A stretch of DNA of 64,000 bases, taken from the NCBI GenBank assembly GCA_023227945.1, contig JALOCC010000005.1, positions 13,877 to 77,876 on the forward strand. The letters are read 5' to 3'. The translations under genes and the position numbers were made by a program. Positions 51,107-60,234 of this stretch are shown here, piece after piece. Source of the DNA: Candidatus Omnitrophota bacterium. GTDB taxonomy: Bacteria > Omnitrophota > Gorgyraeia > Duberdicusellales > 4484-171. Positions within the stretch are counted from its first letter, which is position 1. The number at the start of each line of letters is the position of its first letter. The notes under the pieces were generated by a model that saw only the letters and a program-made list of their open reading frames with translations, was not told the origin of the DNA and ran no database searches.

Positions 51107-53576
51107 CATATTTTCCAATAACATTAAAAAATTTTCAAAAAAAACAGAATATCTGATACCTTTGTTATTCTATATTATTTTTGCTTTATTTTTCTTTAGG
51201 GATATTTTTTCAAAATTATATGTAGCGCAAATAGGAGATAGCTATTTTAGTTTTTACAGTTGGAATACATTTTTCAGGGATTATATAACTAAAGGCATTT
51301 TTCCTTTTTGGAATCCGCTAACTCTTTGCGGGCACCCGTTTCATTTAGAATCAGTCAGTAATTTTAGCTTCTCTAACCTACTGCTTAGCTTTTTAGACGT
51401 TAACGCCGCATGGAATCTAAAAGTGTTTTTATCGAGCGTGTTGTCCGGATTTTTTATGTTTATATTGCTCAGGCGCCAATTTGGGCTCTCTTTGGCCGCT
51501 TCTTTTATCGGCGGCCTTATTTTTATGTTTTTAGTTTCTGACACGGAAGATAATCCGTTATATTTCTTGCCCTTGATATTATTCTTTTCAAACAAATGGC
51601 TTAATACAAAAAAGTTTTTATGGGTATTTGTAGCCGGGCTATCTTTAGCCGTATATTTTTTAAACGCAAATCCTCACTTTGTATTGTATTATTGTTTTTT
51701 TCTTTATTTATATATCTTTTTTAATTTAATTTTTCAAAAAAAATATGGCGGCATAAAAAACATTTTGTTTTGCAGCATAAAGGCATCTGCGCCTTTTCTA
51801 ATTTTTGCGTCTTTATCCCTCTTTCGTACATTGCCGATGTATGAATTATCTCAACTTTCTCATAGAGATACTATGGTAAGTATTTGCTATATGTTTTTTC
51901 CGGCAGACTTGATAAATTTCATATACCCCAAGTTTTACTTAAGTTCCCTGCGTCCCGACCTTTATTTTATCCCGCAAAGAATATTTCACGGACTATCTTC
52001 ATTTCTCTTTGGAAAAGGAAAGGTGGACTTTATATCGTCACCCTATATGGGGATATTACCGCTCATCCTGATACTTGCCGCTATTTTTAAAAAAAATAAA
52101 AGCTATATAGAGAAATTTTTTATATACTGCGCCGCCACCGTAATATTGTATGTTATTTTTAATCCTTTATTGCACAGTATTACGCAGCGGCTTCCTTTGC
52201 TTAAGAACTTCCCTTTTATCGGCAGAAGTTATTCTATCTATTACTTTAGTATGGCTATTTTAGCAAGTTTTGGAATCGAAAGCTTATTCTCGCGCGAGAG
52301 CCTTAATTTAAAAGCAGTTAAAAAGATATTATTTTATCTTTTATTGTTCCTGATCTCTATGGTGCTTTTTAAAATAATTATATACATAACTTTAATCATC
52401 TTTGACAAGCAAATATCATTGTTTTTATCAGAAAAGATTTTACCGCGGATGTTAAGGCAGGAGTTTTATGGCGCATCAGCAGGCTTTTATTCTATGCGTT
52501 TTGGGCAACTATTGGATTTTTTAAAATCATGGACATCACCTGGAAATACATATTTTCTTTTCCCTTCGCTTTTTCTCACCCTTTCTTTAGCCGCAATATA
52601 TCTTTTCATCAAAAATAAAATATCCAGAAACTTATTCTTCGGCCTCGCGGCTATAATAATATTTTTAGATATTCTATTTCATCTGGGCATTCCGGCGATT
52701 TCCTATAAAGAATTAGTTCCGCCATACAAGTCAGCCGAATATATCAAAGAACAAGAAGGGATTTTCAGGGTAATGCCTGTTTTGCAAAACTACGATGTTC
52801 GAAACCCGACACCCAAAGATGAAAGGACATTTTTACGCCCGGAAACAAATCTTTTGTATGATATCGCTACCCCCGAAGGTTATCGTTCGTTGATTCTTTA
52901 CAGATACGCTCAAGTTATGGGTTTATTGACCTATAAGTCTCCAAAAGATTTAAAAGCAAGATTATGTGAGTTTGACAGGATAAATGATAGAATTGCAGAT
53001 TTTCTTAATATAAAATATATTGTCACTTTTCCAAAAAATGAGGAATTCAAAAATGGCTATGATATAGTTTATCAGGATAATATTCATAAAATATTATTAA
53101 ACAAAAATGTACTTTCACGCGCATTTTTGGTGCATAATGTAAAAATTATGAAACAAAGAGAAGAGATATTAAAAGGATTAGGTTCAAACTTTGATTTTTC
53201 AAAATCAGTTATATTGGAGGAAAATCCAGTAAGTTTTAAGTCACATAACGAAAAAGTCTACGATTCAAAAGTTTTTATAGAAAAATACGAGCCTAATAAC
53301 ATAAGTATATCAGTTGATAATCCGAAAGAGGGTTTTCTGGTTTTACTGGATTGCTATTATCCCGGTTGGAAAGCATTCATTAACGATATGCCTGTAAAAG
53401 TTTTTATAGCAGACTATATCTTTAGGGCCGTGAGAGTTCCACAAGGTAGGCATATAGTAAAATTTGAATATGAACCAAGGATGTTTAAGATAGGTTTAGC
53501 AATAAGTTTAGTTTTTTTTGTTTTCTATATCGGCCTATGCTTCTTTATGAATAAAAAAATAAATGGAAAAGGCTGA
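51099..53576 (+). CDS. YfhO-like multi-pass membrane protein
   Basis: The 825-residue protein (ATG 51099) has the YfhO signature at the front (QIGDSYFSFYSWNTFF, PFWNPLTLCGHP), about twelve to thirteen hydrophobic segments to around residue 540, an extracytoplasmic part with FRVMPV, DRIADFLNIKYIVTF and the end motif GFLVLLDCYYPGWKAFIND, and a last helix. It is closely comparable with 58045-60234. It shares a transcription unit with the two small winged-helix membrane proteins. Confidence 0.87.
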   Translation: MSSIFSNNIKKFSKKTEYLIPLLFYIIFALFFFRDIFSKLYVAQIGDSYFSFYSWNTFFRDYITKGIFPFWNPLTLCGHPFHLESVSNFSFSNLLLSFLDVNAAWNLKVFLSSVLSGFFMFILLRRQFGLSLAASFIGGLIFMFLVSDTEDNPLYFLPLILFFSNKWLNTKKFLWVFVAGLSLAVYFLNANPHFVLYYCFFLYLYIFFNLIFQKKYGGIKNILFCSIKASAPFLIFASLSLFRTLPMYELSQLSHRDTMVSICYMFFPADLINFIYPKFYLSSLRPDLYFIPQRIFHGLSSFLFGKGKVDFISSPYMGILPLILILAAIFKKNKSYIEKFFIYCAATVILYVIFNPLLHSITQRLPLLKNFPFIGRSYSIYYFSMAILASFGIESLFSRESLNLKAVKKILFYLLLFLISMVLFKIIIYITLIIFDKQISLFLSEKILPRMLRQEFYGASAGFYSMRFGQLLDFLKSWTSPGNTYFLFPSLFLTLSLAAIYLFIKNKISRNLFFGLAAIIIFLDILFHLGIPAISYKELVPPYKSAEYIKEQEGIFRVMPVLQNYDVRNPTPKDERTFLRPETNLLYDIATPEGYRSLILYRYAQVMGLLTYKSPKDLKARLCEFDRINDRIADFLNIKYIVTFPKNEEFKNGYDIVYQDNIHKILLNKNVLSRAFLVHNVKIMKQREEILKGLGSNFDFSKSVILEENPVSFKSHNEKVYDSKVFIEKYEPNNISISVDNPKEGFLVLLDCYYPGWKAFINDMPVKVFIADYIFRAVRVPQGRHIVKFEYEPRMFKIGLAISLVFFVFYIGLCFFMNKKINGKG

Positions 53577-53721
53577 TATAACGATAATCGGCTCAGGCGT
53601 TGTAGGTTTATCTGAAGCCGCGCGCATTTCAAAATCTAACTACATCTTATATGTTCCTGAAAAAAATCATTATTTTGGCGGAGAAACAAGTTCAAGAAAC
53701 AAAGAAACTATTAAAACATAA
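53563..53721 (+). pseudogene. Truncated N-terminal copy of the LhgO-like oxidoreductase
   Basis: A 52-codon frame begins MEKADITIIGSGVVGLSEAA and continues to GGETSSRNKETIKT, then stops. It aligns from the first residue with the complete protein at 53872-55014 (MEKVDVVIVGAGIVGL..., GQEISSRNSEVIH) and breaks off at the same conserved motif. It is therefore a diverged, truncated duplicate. It starts 14 bases before the end of the YfhO-like gene. The following 150 bases up to the intact gene show no clear homology or signal. Confidence 0.8.
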
Positions 53722-53871
53722 GGTAATTTTGCTCCTTGGAAAATTTTGTATATTCAATCTACAACCTGATTTTTATAAGCCGTTGCTAAATAATAGTCTA
53801 TGTAAAAATCGCTATTAATACAACTTATATTGAAATTAGCCTTAGCATTTAATAAGGTTTGTCTTTAGGGT

Positions 53872-55014
53872 ATGGAAAAAGTTGATGTAGTTATTGTTGG
53901 CGCAGGAATAGTTGGTTTGACGATTGGCGCAAGGCTTGCCAAAGCCGGCCGTTCTTTATATGTCATTGAGCGCCACGATTCTTTTGGCCAAGAGATAAGT
54001 TCGCGAAACAGCGAAGTCATACATGCCGGTATTTACTACCCCAGCGGTTCGCTAAAAGCGCGGTTGTGCGTTGAAGGCAATAAGATGCTTTATGAAATTT
54101 GCTCTAAAAATGCTATTGGCCATAGGCGCGTAGAAAAATTAATCGTGGCTACAAACGTTAAAGAAGAAGAAAAAGATTTGCCGAAACTTTTAGAAAATGG
54201 CAAAAGAAACGGCGTGCTTGGATTAAAAATTATTACTAAGTCTGAGGTAGCGAAGATCGAACCAAACATAGAAGCCCGCGCAGCTTTGTATTCTTCTAGC
54301 ACAGGGATAATTGATACACATAACCTAATGAAGTATTTCGAGTATAAGTTAAAAGAAAATAAAGGTGAAGTTACTTATAATTGTAACGTAGTGGGTTTAC
54401 GTAAATTGCCTGATGGCTATGAGGTGACAGTAAAAGATACATCCGGAGATATTTTTAACTTCCATTCCCAAATTGTAATTAATAGTGCTGGTTTGGAGTC
54501 GGATAGCATTGCGCAGATGGCAGGCATAGATACTAAAAAGCAAAATTATTGTTTAAAATATTGTAAGGGCCAATATTTTAGAGTTACGAATTCTCGAAAG
54601 CACGCTCTAGTTAATAGGCTCATTTACCCTGTTCCACATGAGAGGGCAAGTGGCCTTGGGGTGCATGCGACAAAAGACTTAGCCGGAGGATTGCGTTTAG
54701 GACCGGACGCCTATTATGTCGATAGAAACAAATTTGACTATGAAGTTGATATATCTAAGCGCAAGGCTTTCTGCGGCGCTGCTTTAAAATTTCTCCCTTT
54801 TTTAGAAGAAGAAGATTTAATTCCCGATACAGCCGGAATGAGGCCAAAACTTCAGGGAGAAAATGAAGATTTTCGTGACTTTGTAATTAAAGAAGAAAAC
54901 TGTATAGGTTTTCCCGGATTTATAAATCTTATCGGTATAGAGTCCCCGGGCCTTACCGGTTCCCCGGCAATAGCGGAATATGTGGAGGGCCTTATAAAAC
55001 CAATTTTATCGTAA
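53872..55014 (+). CDS. lhgO: L-2-hydroxyglutarate oxidase-like FAD-dependent oxidoreductase
   Basis: The 380-residue protein starts with a dinucleotide-binding motif VDVVIVGAGIVGLTIGARLA, then SSRNSEVIHAGIYYPSGSLK, which is the signature of the LhgO/L2HGDH group of the DAO superfamily, KARLCVEGNKMLYE, and a C-terminal GIESPGLTGSPAIAEYV FAD contact. It would oxidise a 2-hydroxy acid or related compound at the membrane. Its place in a glycan cluster and the truncated duplicate beside it are unexplained. Confidence 0.85.
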   Translation: MEKVDVVIVGAGIVGLTIGARLAKAGRSLYVIERHDSFGQEISSRNSEVIHAGIYYPSGSLKARLCVEGNKMLYEICSKNAIGHRRVEKLIVATNVKEEEKDLPKLLENGKRNGVLGLKIITKSEVAKIEPNIEARAALYSSSTGIIDTHNLMKYFEYKLKENKGEVTYNCNVVGLRKLPDGYEVTVKDTSGDIFNFHSQIVINSAGLESDSIAQMAGIDTKKQNYCLKYCKGQYFRVTNSRKHALVNRLIYPVPHERASGLGVHATKDLAGGLRLGPDAYYVDRNKFDYEVDISKRKAFCGAALKFLPFLEEEDLIPDTAGMRPKLQGENEDFRDFVIKEENCIGFPGFINLIGIESPGLTGSPAIAEYVEGLIKPILS

Positions 55015-55037
55015 AATTAAGGATTATTTTAGGAAAA

Positions 55038-55778
55038 TCAAGAATTAAATTGGCGTTTTTGGAATCTTATTTTAAATAGGCTTATAAAAGACTTTATTCC
55101 ATCACGCAGGGGTTTTACTTTTGAGGTTTCCCTTTTGTCTTGCCAGCGCACTGGAACTTCTTTTATTTTAAAACCATACTTAGAAATAAGATAAATAAGT
55201 TCGCTATCAAAACTCCAATCTTTTCTGGTAAGTTGAGAAAAAAGTTTTTTTGCTACGCCTTCCTTATAAAGCTTAAAACCGCAATTATAATCTTTTACAT
55301 TTGTACCTAAAATCATTCGGGAAAGCAGTATATAGGTATTACCCATAATGATTCTATGAAATGGTTGATATTCCTCAATCACTGCTCCGGGAATTCTACG
55401 CGAAGCAATAGCTATATCGTACCCATCAAATATCGCCGCCAGCAGCCTATCTATTTGATTAATTCGCGTTGAGTTGTCAGCGTCCATAAATAGCACAAAT
55501 TCACCTTGTGCTGCCTGAACCCCTTCTTTTACAGAATACCCTTTACCGCGATTAGGCGAATGTTTTAACAATGTGAAATGCTCAAAAATTTTACCTTCTA
55601 AAACTGCGAATTCTGCGGTTTTGTCAGTTGAGCCATCATCTACCATTATAATTTCATAAGTGTAATTTTTAGTTTTAAGATACTGGGCAATATCTAAAAG
55701 TGTGGAGGAAATGTTAACCTCTTCATTGTATACAGGGATTACTATTGATAGGTAAATATTTTTATTTGATTCTATCAT
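55038..55778 (-). CDS. GT2 glycosyltransferase, dolichyl-phosphate-mannose/glucose synthase-like
   Basis: This is the only convincing minus-strand gene of the window. The 246-residue protein has YLSIVIPVYNEEVNI, IIMVDDGSTDKTAE, NRGKGYSVKEGV, the DxD motif in LFMDADNST, DYNCGFKLYK and FDSELIYLISKYGFKIKEVPVRW, a complete polyprenyl-phosphate hexose synthase pattern. It converges on the LhgO-like gene with 23 bases between. A degenerate copy of the C-terminal part of such a gene lies on the + strand at 56159-56334. Confidence 0.9.
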   Translation of the reverse strand: MIESNKNIYLSIVIPVYNEEVNISSTLLDIAQYLKTKNYTYEIIMVDDGSTDKTAEFAVLEGKIFEHFTLLKHSPNRGKGYSVKEGVQAAQGEFVLFMDADNSTRINQIDRLLAAIFDGYDIAIASRRIPGAVIEEYQPFHRIIMGNTYILLSRMILGTNVKDYNCGFKLYKEGVAKKLFSQLTRKDWSFDSELIYLISKYGFKIKEVPVRWQDKRETSKVKPLRDGIKSFISLFKIRFQKRQFNS

Positions 55779-55786
55779 AATTATTT

Positions 55787-55813
55787 ATTATAACACAATA
55801 TTTCTATTGTTAA
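55787..55813 (-). promoter_or_regulatory. Putative extended -10 promoter for the minus-strand GT2
   Basis: Read on the minus strand: TTAACA (55813-55808), 15-base spacer, TGTTATAAT with TATAAT at 55792-55787. The predicted start of transcription is about 55780, nearly at the ATG (55778), so the message would be leaderless or almost so. Confidence 0.4.
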
Positions 55814-55880
55814 ATGTAGAAATTCTCAGATTGATCATCTATTTAAAATATGCTAATATTTTATCGTACTTTTTCATTTT

Positions 55881-55914
55881 TAACCCAGAAAATGCAATTG
55901 TATTTTCTGGGTTA
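55881..55914. repeat. 13-bp perfect inverted repeat (hairpin)
   Basis: TAACCCAGAAAAT at 55881-55893 is exactly mirrored by ATTTTCTGGGTTA at 55902-55914 around an eight-base centre GCAATTGT that is itself nearly palindromic. There is no following T-run on either strand, so it is not a classical terminator; it could be a protein-binding palindrome or the end of an element. Confidence 0.75.
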
Positions 55915-56158
55915 AAGGCCGCCTCTAAACTTTCCTTGAAAAATTTAGATAACGGCGGGGTATACCGAAAAAATGCTCCGTACCAAATGGTACACTGTGG
56001 TTTATGCCTAACGAAATGCAGTACCGGCGGCGAGTGAAACTTTTTGATTACCCAACAAGGTGTTCTGCTGGACCATTAACTGCCTGCCTGACGGCGCGCG
56101 GGCATTCTTTCGGTTAATATGGTAAGAGCGTTCTTATCTGCGTAAAAAAACTACATAC

Positions 56159-56334
56159 GCATATTTTTCCTTATATGGGTAATAGAATCTGGATTTGATG
56201 TAGAAATGCTTTACCTTGTCCCAAAAAAGCTATAAAATAAAAGAAGTACCAATGGTTTGATTAGATTCTCCCACTAGCAGAGGAAGCCCCATACAGAATT
56301 CGTATAAGATGTTTCTATGCCTTTTATCTATAAA
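56159..56334 (+). pseudogene. Degenerate C-terminal part of a GT2 glycosyltransferase
   Basis: Reading with two frame changes and one stop, the region gives IFPYMGNRIW, FDVEMLYLVPKK, YKIKEVPM, then LDSPTSRGSPIQNS and MFLCLLSIK. This is the C-terminal block of polyprenyl-phosphate hexose synthases (compare FDSELIYLISKYGFKIKEVPV in 55038-55778). The frameshifts (near 56192 and 56230) and the stop near 56259 show that it is dead. The N-terminal half is missing. Confidence 0.7.
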
Positions 56335-56342
56335 GCAATCAC

Positions 56343-58058
56343 ATGACAAAGATTAATAAGGTAAAGTTTTGTTTAATCTTTATTATCGGTCTTGGCTTTT
56401 TATTGAGGGTGTGGGGAATAAATTTTGGACTGCCTTATCAGTCTCATCAGGATGAGCCAATAATAGTAAATCACGCGCTTGCTTATGGTTCTGGAGATTT
56501 TAATCCCCACTTCTTTATCATCCCGCCCCTTACTTCCTACATATTATTCTTTTTCTATGGCGTTTATTTTGTTATCCTGAAAATATTTGGCGTTGTTGCC
56601 AACACAGAAGTATTTGCTATAAGTTTTTTTAGAAATCCTACTCCTTTTTATGTAATAGGAAGAATTGTAATTGGAGTTGTACCTAGCATCTGCAACGTGT
56701 ATTTGACATATAGGTTGGCGCGTATATTTTTTTCAGAAAAAGTAGCGCTTTGTGCAGCATCGATAATGGCTATAAGCTTTATCAATACCGTTAATGCGCA
56801 CTATATTTATACAGATAACCTTCTGGTGTTTTGGGTACTGCTTGCATATATTAAGATGGCGTCTCTTATAAAACAGGCCAACAGGAAAAACTATGCAATG
56901 TCTGCCATATTTATAGCTTTAGCAGCAGCTACTAAGTATAATGCTATTTTGCTATTGGTGCCTTTTTTGTATACACACTTTTATGTTTCCAAGAAAAATA
57001 TTGCAGGGAAATTATTTAATCTAAACTTAGCCATGGCTTCCGGTGTTATTATTGCAACATTTCTTCTTGCAAATCCTTTTGCTTTCTTGGACTGGAAGTT
57101 CTTTTTGTATTCGGTTACCACGCGTATTCGCCATGGTTATATAGGATGGGGCCATCACCTTACGTATTCTTTATTTGAAGGGATAGGTGGTTTCATGACA
57201 CTCTTGGCAATAGCAGGTTTATGTTTGATGCTTATACGAAAATATAAAATAGCCTTATTTCTTGTCTTATTCCCTTTTTGTTTTTATATCCACCTCGCCT
57301 ACGCAAGCCAACCATTCTCAAGATATGTTTTAGTTTTAATACCTTTTTTAGCTATAGGTTTAGGATACATTCTTTTTGATTTTTTCTCTAAATGGCCCAG
57401 GCCTAAACTTCTTCAAACACTATGTTTTATTATTTCTGTAATTGTTATGTTGCCCACAGTAATAAAGTCTATTAAGGCTGACATGCTTTTTGCAAGCGAA
57501 GACACGCGTCTGTCCGCAGCACATTGGATAGAGCAGCACATTCCTGTTTCTTCCCGAATACTCTTTGACAATACTTCTTTTATGCCGCAATTAAGCCAAA
57601 CCACCAAGCAGCTTCAAGAAAAACAAACAATAATTGATAAACAGCCGGAACTTAAAATGCTAAAAAATAAAAAATTAGATTTTCAGATTAAAGCATTTAA
57701 AGGAAATAAAACTTATGAGATTTATTATCTCGGAGATGAGGCTAAGGGCGCCGGGCAATTCTTAAATCTTTGGCCAATAATCACCGGCGACGCAGAAAAC
57801 TTAGAGAAATATAAGATAGAATATATTGTTTTTAATAATATGACCGGCTCTGATAAGGCAAAAGCGCTGCATAAAGTTATTTACTCCAGGCACAAGCCTG
57901 TAGCGATATTTAATCCGTATAAAGATAGTCAGTTTCGTAGCTCATATGATATGGTGGATGAGACTTGTTTACCGGTCAAAGATAAAGAGCTTTTTTCAAG
58001 AACAAAATCCGGGCCATATATAATTATATATAAGATAAGACAAGATGAGATTATTTAA
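56343..58058 (+). CDS. GT39-like membrane glycosyltransferase (GT-C fold)
   Basis: The 571-residue protein starts with a membrane helix, then RVWGINFGLPYQSHQDEP carrying the Asp-Glu pair expected in the first extracytoplasmic loop of PMT/ArnT-like enzymes, and has about eleven hydrophobic segments to residue 380. A soluble extracytoplasmic C-terminal domain follows (about residues 385-571). PMT_2 family enzymes move a sugar from polyprenyl phosphate to protein, lipid A or glycan. It overlaps the next gene by 14 bases. Confidence 0.82.
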   Translation: MTKINKVKFCLIFIIGLGFLLRVWGINFGLPYQSHQDEPIIVNHALAYGSGDFNPHFFIIPPLTSYILFFFYGVYFVILKIFGVVANTEVFAISFFRNPTPFYVIGRIVIGVVPSICNVYLTYRLARIFFSEKVALCAASIMAISFINTVNAHYIYTDNLLVFWVLLAYIKMASLIKQANRKNYAMSAIFIALAAATKYNAILLLVPFLYTHFYVSKKNIAGKLFNLNLAMASGVIIATFLLANPFAFLDWKFFLYSVTTRIRHGYIGWGHHLTYSLFEGIGGFMTLLAIAGLCLMLIRKYKIALFLVLFPFCFYIHLAYASQPFSRYVLVLIPFLAIGLGYILFDFFSKWPRPKLLQTLCFIISVIVMLPTVIKSIKADMLFASEDTRLSAAHWIEQHIPVSSRILFDNTSFMPQLSQTTKQLQEKQTIIDKQPELKMLKNKKLDFQIKAFKGNKTYEIYYLGDEAKGAGQFLNLWPIITGDAENLEKYKIEYIVFNNMTGSDKAKALHKVIYSRHKPVAIFNPYKDSQFRSSYDMVDETCLPVKDKELFSRTKSGPYIIIYKIRQDEII

Positions 58059-60234
58059 AAAACATTCAGGATTTATTTTAGGATTCTTGGCCACTATACT
58101 GCTATTTCTTTATCCTTTAATATTTATGCGTTCCAGCTTCTTAAATGGAGATAACTTTGTCCAATTTTTTCCTTGGTTTAAAATTTATAGCGAATCACTT
58201 AAAAACTTTAATTTTCCGTATTGGATAGGATATATGCAAAGCGGTTTTCCCCTGATGGCAGAAGGGCAAATAGGTGGTTTTTACCCTTTAAACATATTTA
58301 TGTTCTTTTTCTTACCGTTTAAGGCGGCATATAACTACTCTATTATTTTACACTTTATATTGGGCGGTGTTTTTACTTACTTATACGTACGCAAAATTGG
58401 AGCAGATCAGATAGGCGGTTATCTTGCCAGCTTACTTTTTTGTTTCTCAAGTTCTTATGGGGGTTGTTTTTATAACATAATAACGTTAAGAACTTTAGCA
58501 TGGTTTCCTCTAAATCTATTTCTATTTGAATTATTTTTTGAAAAACAAAAAGTAAAATATGTTTTATTTGCCGGCATTATTTTGGGTTTGCAGTTTTTGG
58601 CCGGATTCATTCAGATGGCGGCATACAGCGCCTTATTCTATGTACTATATTTTGTATACAGAGCAATTTCGGAAAAATTATCTTTAAAGAAAATATTTTT
58701 TTCACTTTTATTTTTCTGCGCGGTATCTCTCCTTATTTTCTTGCCACAGTTTTTTCTTACATATCAATTGGCGAAGTTTTCTAACCGCGGAATCGTAAAC
58801 TTAGGATTTGCGCTCTGGGGTTCTTTTTCTCCGGTAGGCATATTAGGGCTTATTTTTCCATTTACTTCTTTGGCATTTTTAATGAGAAACGAGTTTTATG
58901 TGGGAATTTTTAGCATTTTTTTTATAATATTTAATTTTTATAACTTTAGATACAAAACCCCCCTGGGGGCGGTATTCTTTATATTCCTATTTTCGTTATT
59001 TCTATCTTTAGGAGGTTATAACCCGCTATATGTTTTGATATTAAAGCTCACTAAGTTTTATGTTTTTAGGAATCCATCAAAATTTTTATTTTTCAGCACA
59101 TTTGCATTATCTATTCTATCTGGCTGCGGTTTTACAAAGTTTTTTAAAACGAAAGAAAATGAGAATAAACAAAGAGCTTTTTCTGCTTTTAACAAAATAC
59201 TTTTATTTTCCGGCGCTATATTCCTGTCGATGAAATTATTGCTACACCTTTTTAAGGGCGAAATTATTAGCGCCGGTAATTGGTATGTCAAAAATTTTAT
59301 ATATCAAATGCCGCATCATCGTCACGGCATTGAGTATTATTTAAAAGAGGTTGAGCTGATTTACAATAAGCTTGTGATTAGTTTTTCCTTTTCCAGCATA
59401 TTCGTAAAAATATCATGGATTTTTGTCATCGCCGGTTTATTAATGCTGCCTATTTTATGCAAAAATAGGTTAAAAAAAATTATAGTTGCATTAATTATTT
59501 TAGATCTGTTTATATTTAGTTTTTATGGCATAGGCCTTAGGAATAATATTGGGCCATTTTCTAATTTAATGCCTCACAACCCGGAAATTTTCGAAATTTT
59601 AAAGAACGATAAAGAATTTTTTAGAATTATGCCGTTTGATATAAAATCAGAAAAATTACCCAACTGGACCTTCCCAAACGCAAATATAATATATGATATT
59701 GACAGTGTTGCTTGTTATACGCCCCTTGCTTTTAAACATTATCGTGACGCGGCCTTAGAGCTGGAGATCGTTGATGATTCATTAGGGCTTAATTCTCCCA
59801 AAGAAGACGCTATATTAAAAAAATATAATTTATTAAGATTGCTCAATGTTAAATATGTTATAACTTATCGAAAATTAAATTATGATTTTTTAGAAATAGT
59901 TAAAGCGAAAAACGACACCTTTCTTTATAAAATGAAAGATTACCTCGGGAGAGTATTCTTCGTTGAAAGTATTGATAGAGATATAAAGTTGCAACCGACT
60001 AGAAATTTAGAATTGCTGAAATATGCCCACGGTTTCGCTAAGATAGATATCAAAACAGACAAGGCGGGTTTTTTGGTTTTCTCGGAGAATTTTTATCCCG
60101 GGTGGAGCGTTTATGTTGATGGACAGAAACGGGAGCTTCTTAAGGCCTGGGGTTTGATTCAGGCAGTAGCTATAGATAAAGGAAAACACACAGTGATTTT
60201 TAAATATCAACCAAACTTTTTTAGCAAAAGATGA
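58045..60234 (+). CDS. YfhO-like multi-pass membrane protein
   Basis: The 729-residue protein has SFLNGDNFVQFFPWFKIY and NFPYWIGYMQSGFPLMAEGQ at the front (the acidic residue after the first helix and the PxWxxxxxxG pattern of YfhO), about twelve membrane segments to residue 480, then a beta-rich part with LLRLLNVKYVITYR and GFLVFSENFYPGWSVYVDG near the C-terminus. It lacks the last membrane helix of its relatives and ends at the beta-domain (FKYQPNFFSKR). Lying between two GT39-like genes, it is likely to work with them on one glycan. Confidence 0.85.
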   Translation: MRLFKKHSGFILGFLATILLFLYPLIFMRSSFLNGDNFVQFFPWFKIYSESLKNFNFPYWIGYMQSGFPLMAEGQIGGFYPLNIFMFFFLPFKAAYNYSIILHFILGGVFTYLYVRKIGADQIGGYLASLLFCFSSSYGGCFYNIITLRTLAWFPLNLFLFELFFEKQKVKYVLFAGIILGLQFLAGFIQMAAYSALFYVLYFVYRAISEKLSLKKIFFSLLFFCAVSLLIFLPQFFLTYQLAKFSNRGIVNLGFALWGSFSPVGILGLIFPFTSLAFLMRNEFYVGIFSIFFIIFNFYNFRYKTPLGAVFFIFLFSLFLSLGGYNPLYVLILKLTKFYVFRNPSKFLFFSTFALSILSGCGFTKFFKTKENENKQRAFSAFNKILLFSGAIFLSMKLLLHLFKGEIISAGNWYVKNFIYQMPHHRHGIEYYLKEVELIYNKLVISFSFSSIFVKISWIFVIAGLLMLPILCKNRLKKIIVALIILDLFIFSFYGIGLRNNIGPFSNLMPHNPEIFEILKNDKEFFRIMPFDIKSEKLPNWTFPNANIIYDIDSVACYTPLAFKHYRDAALELEIVDDSLGLNSPKEDAILKKYNLLRLLNVKYVITYRKLNYDFLEIVKAKNDTFLYKMKDYLGRVFFVESIDRDIKLQPTRNLELLKYAHGFAKIDIKTDKAGFLVFSENFYPGWSVYVDGQKRELLKAWGLIQAVAIDKGKHTVIFKYQPNFFSKR

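Larger units (their letters stand above)
55779..56342. other. 564-base stretch without an intact gene
   Basis: It holds a minus-strand promoter candidate at the left, a strong inverted repeat at 55881-55914, a short mirrored sequence GTACCAAATGGTAC at about 55981-55994, a GC-rich partial inverted repeat near 56081-56104 and the remnant of a glycosyltransferase gene at the right. A 76-codon frame at 55807-56037 is open but has no family pattern or ribosome binding site. Nothing else is seen. Confidence 0.6.

Noticed and set aside
55881..55914. Rho-independent terminator
   Set aside because: The stem is AT-rich at its loop end and no T-run follows on either strand.
55807..56037. 76-codon open frame on the + strand
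   Set aside because: No ribosome binding site, no family pattern, and it runs through an inverted repeat and GC-rich remnants; more likely chance.
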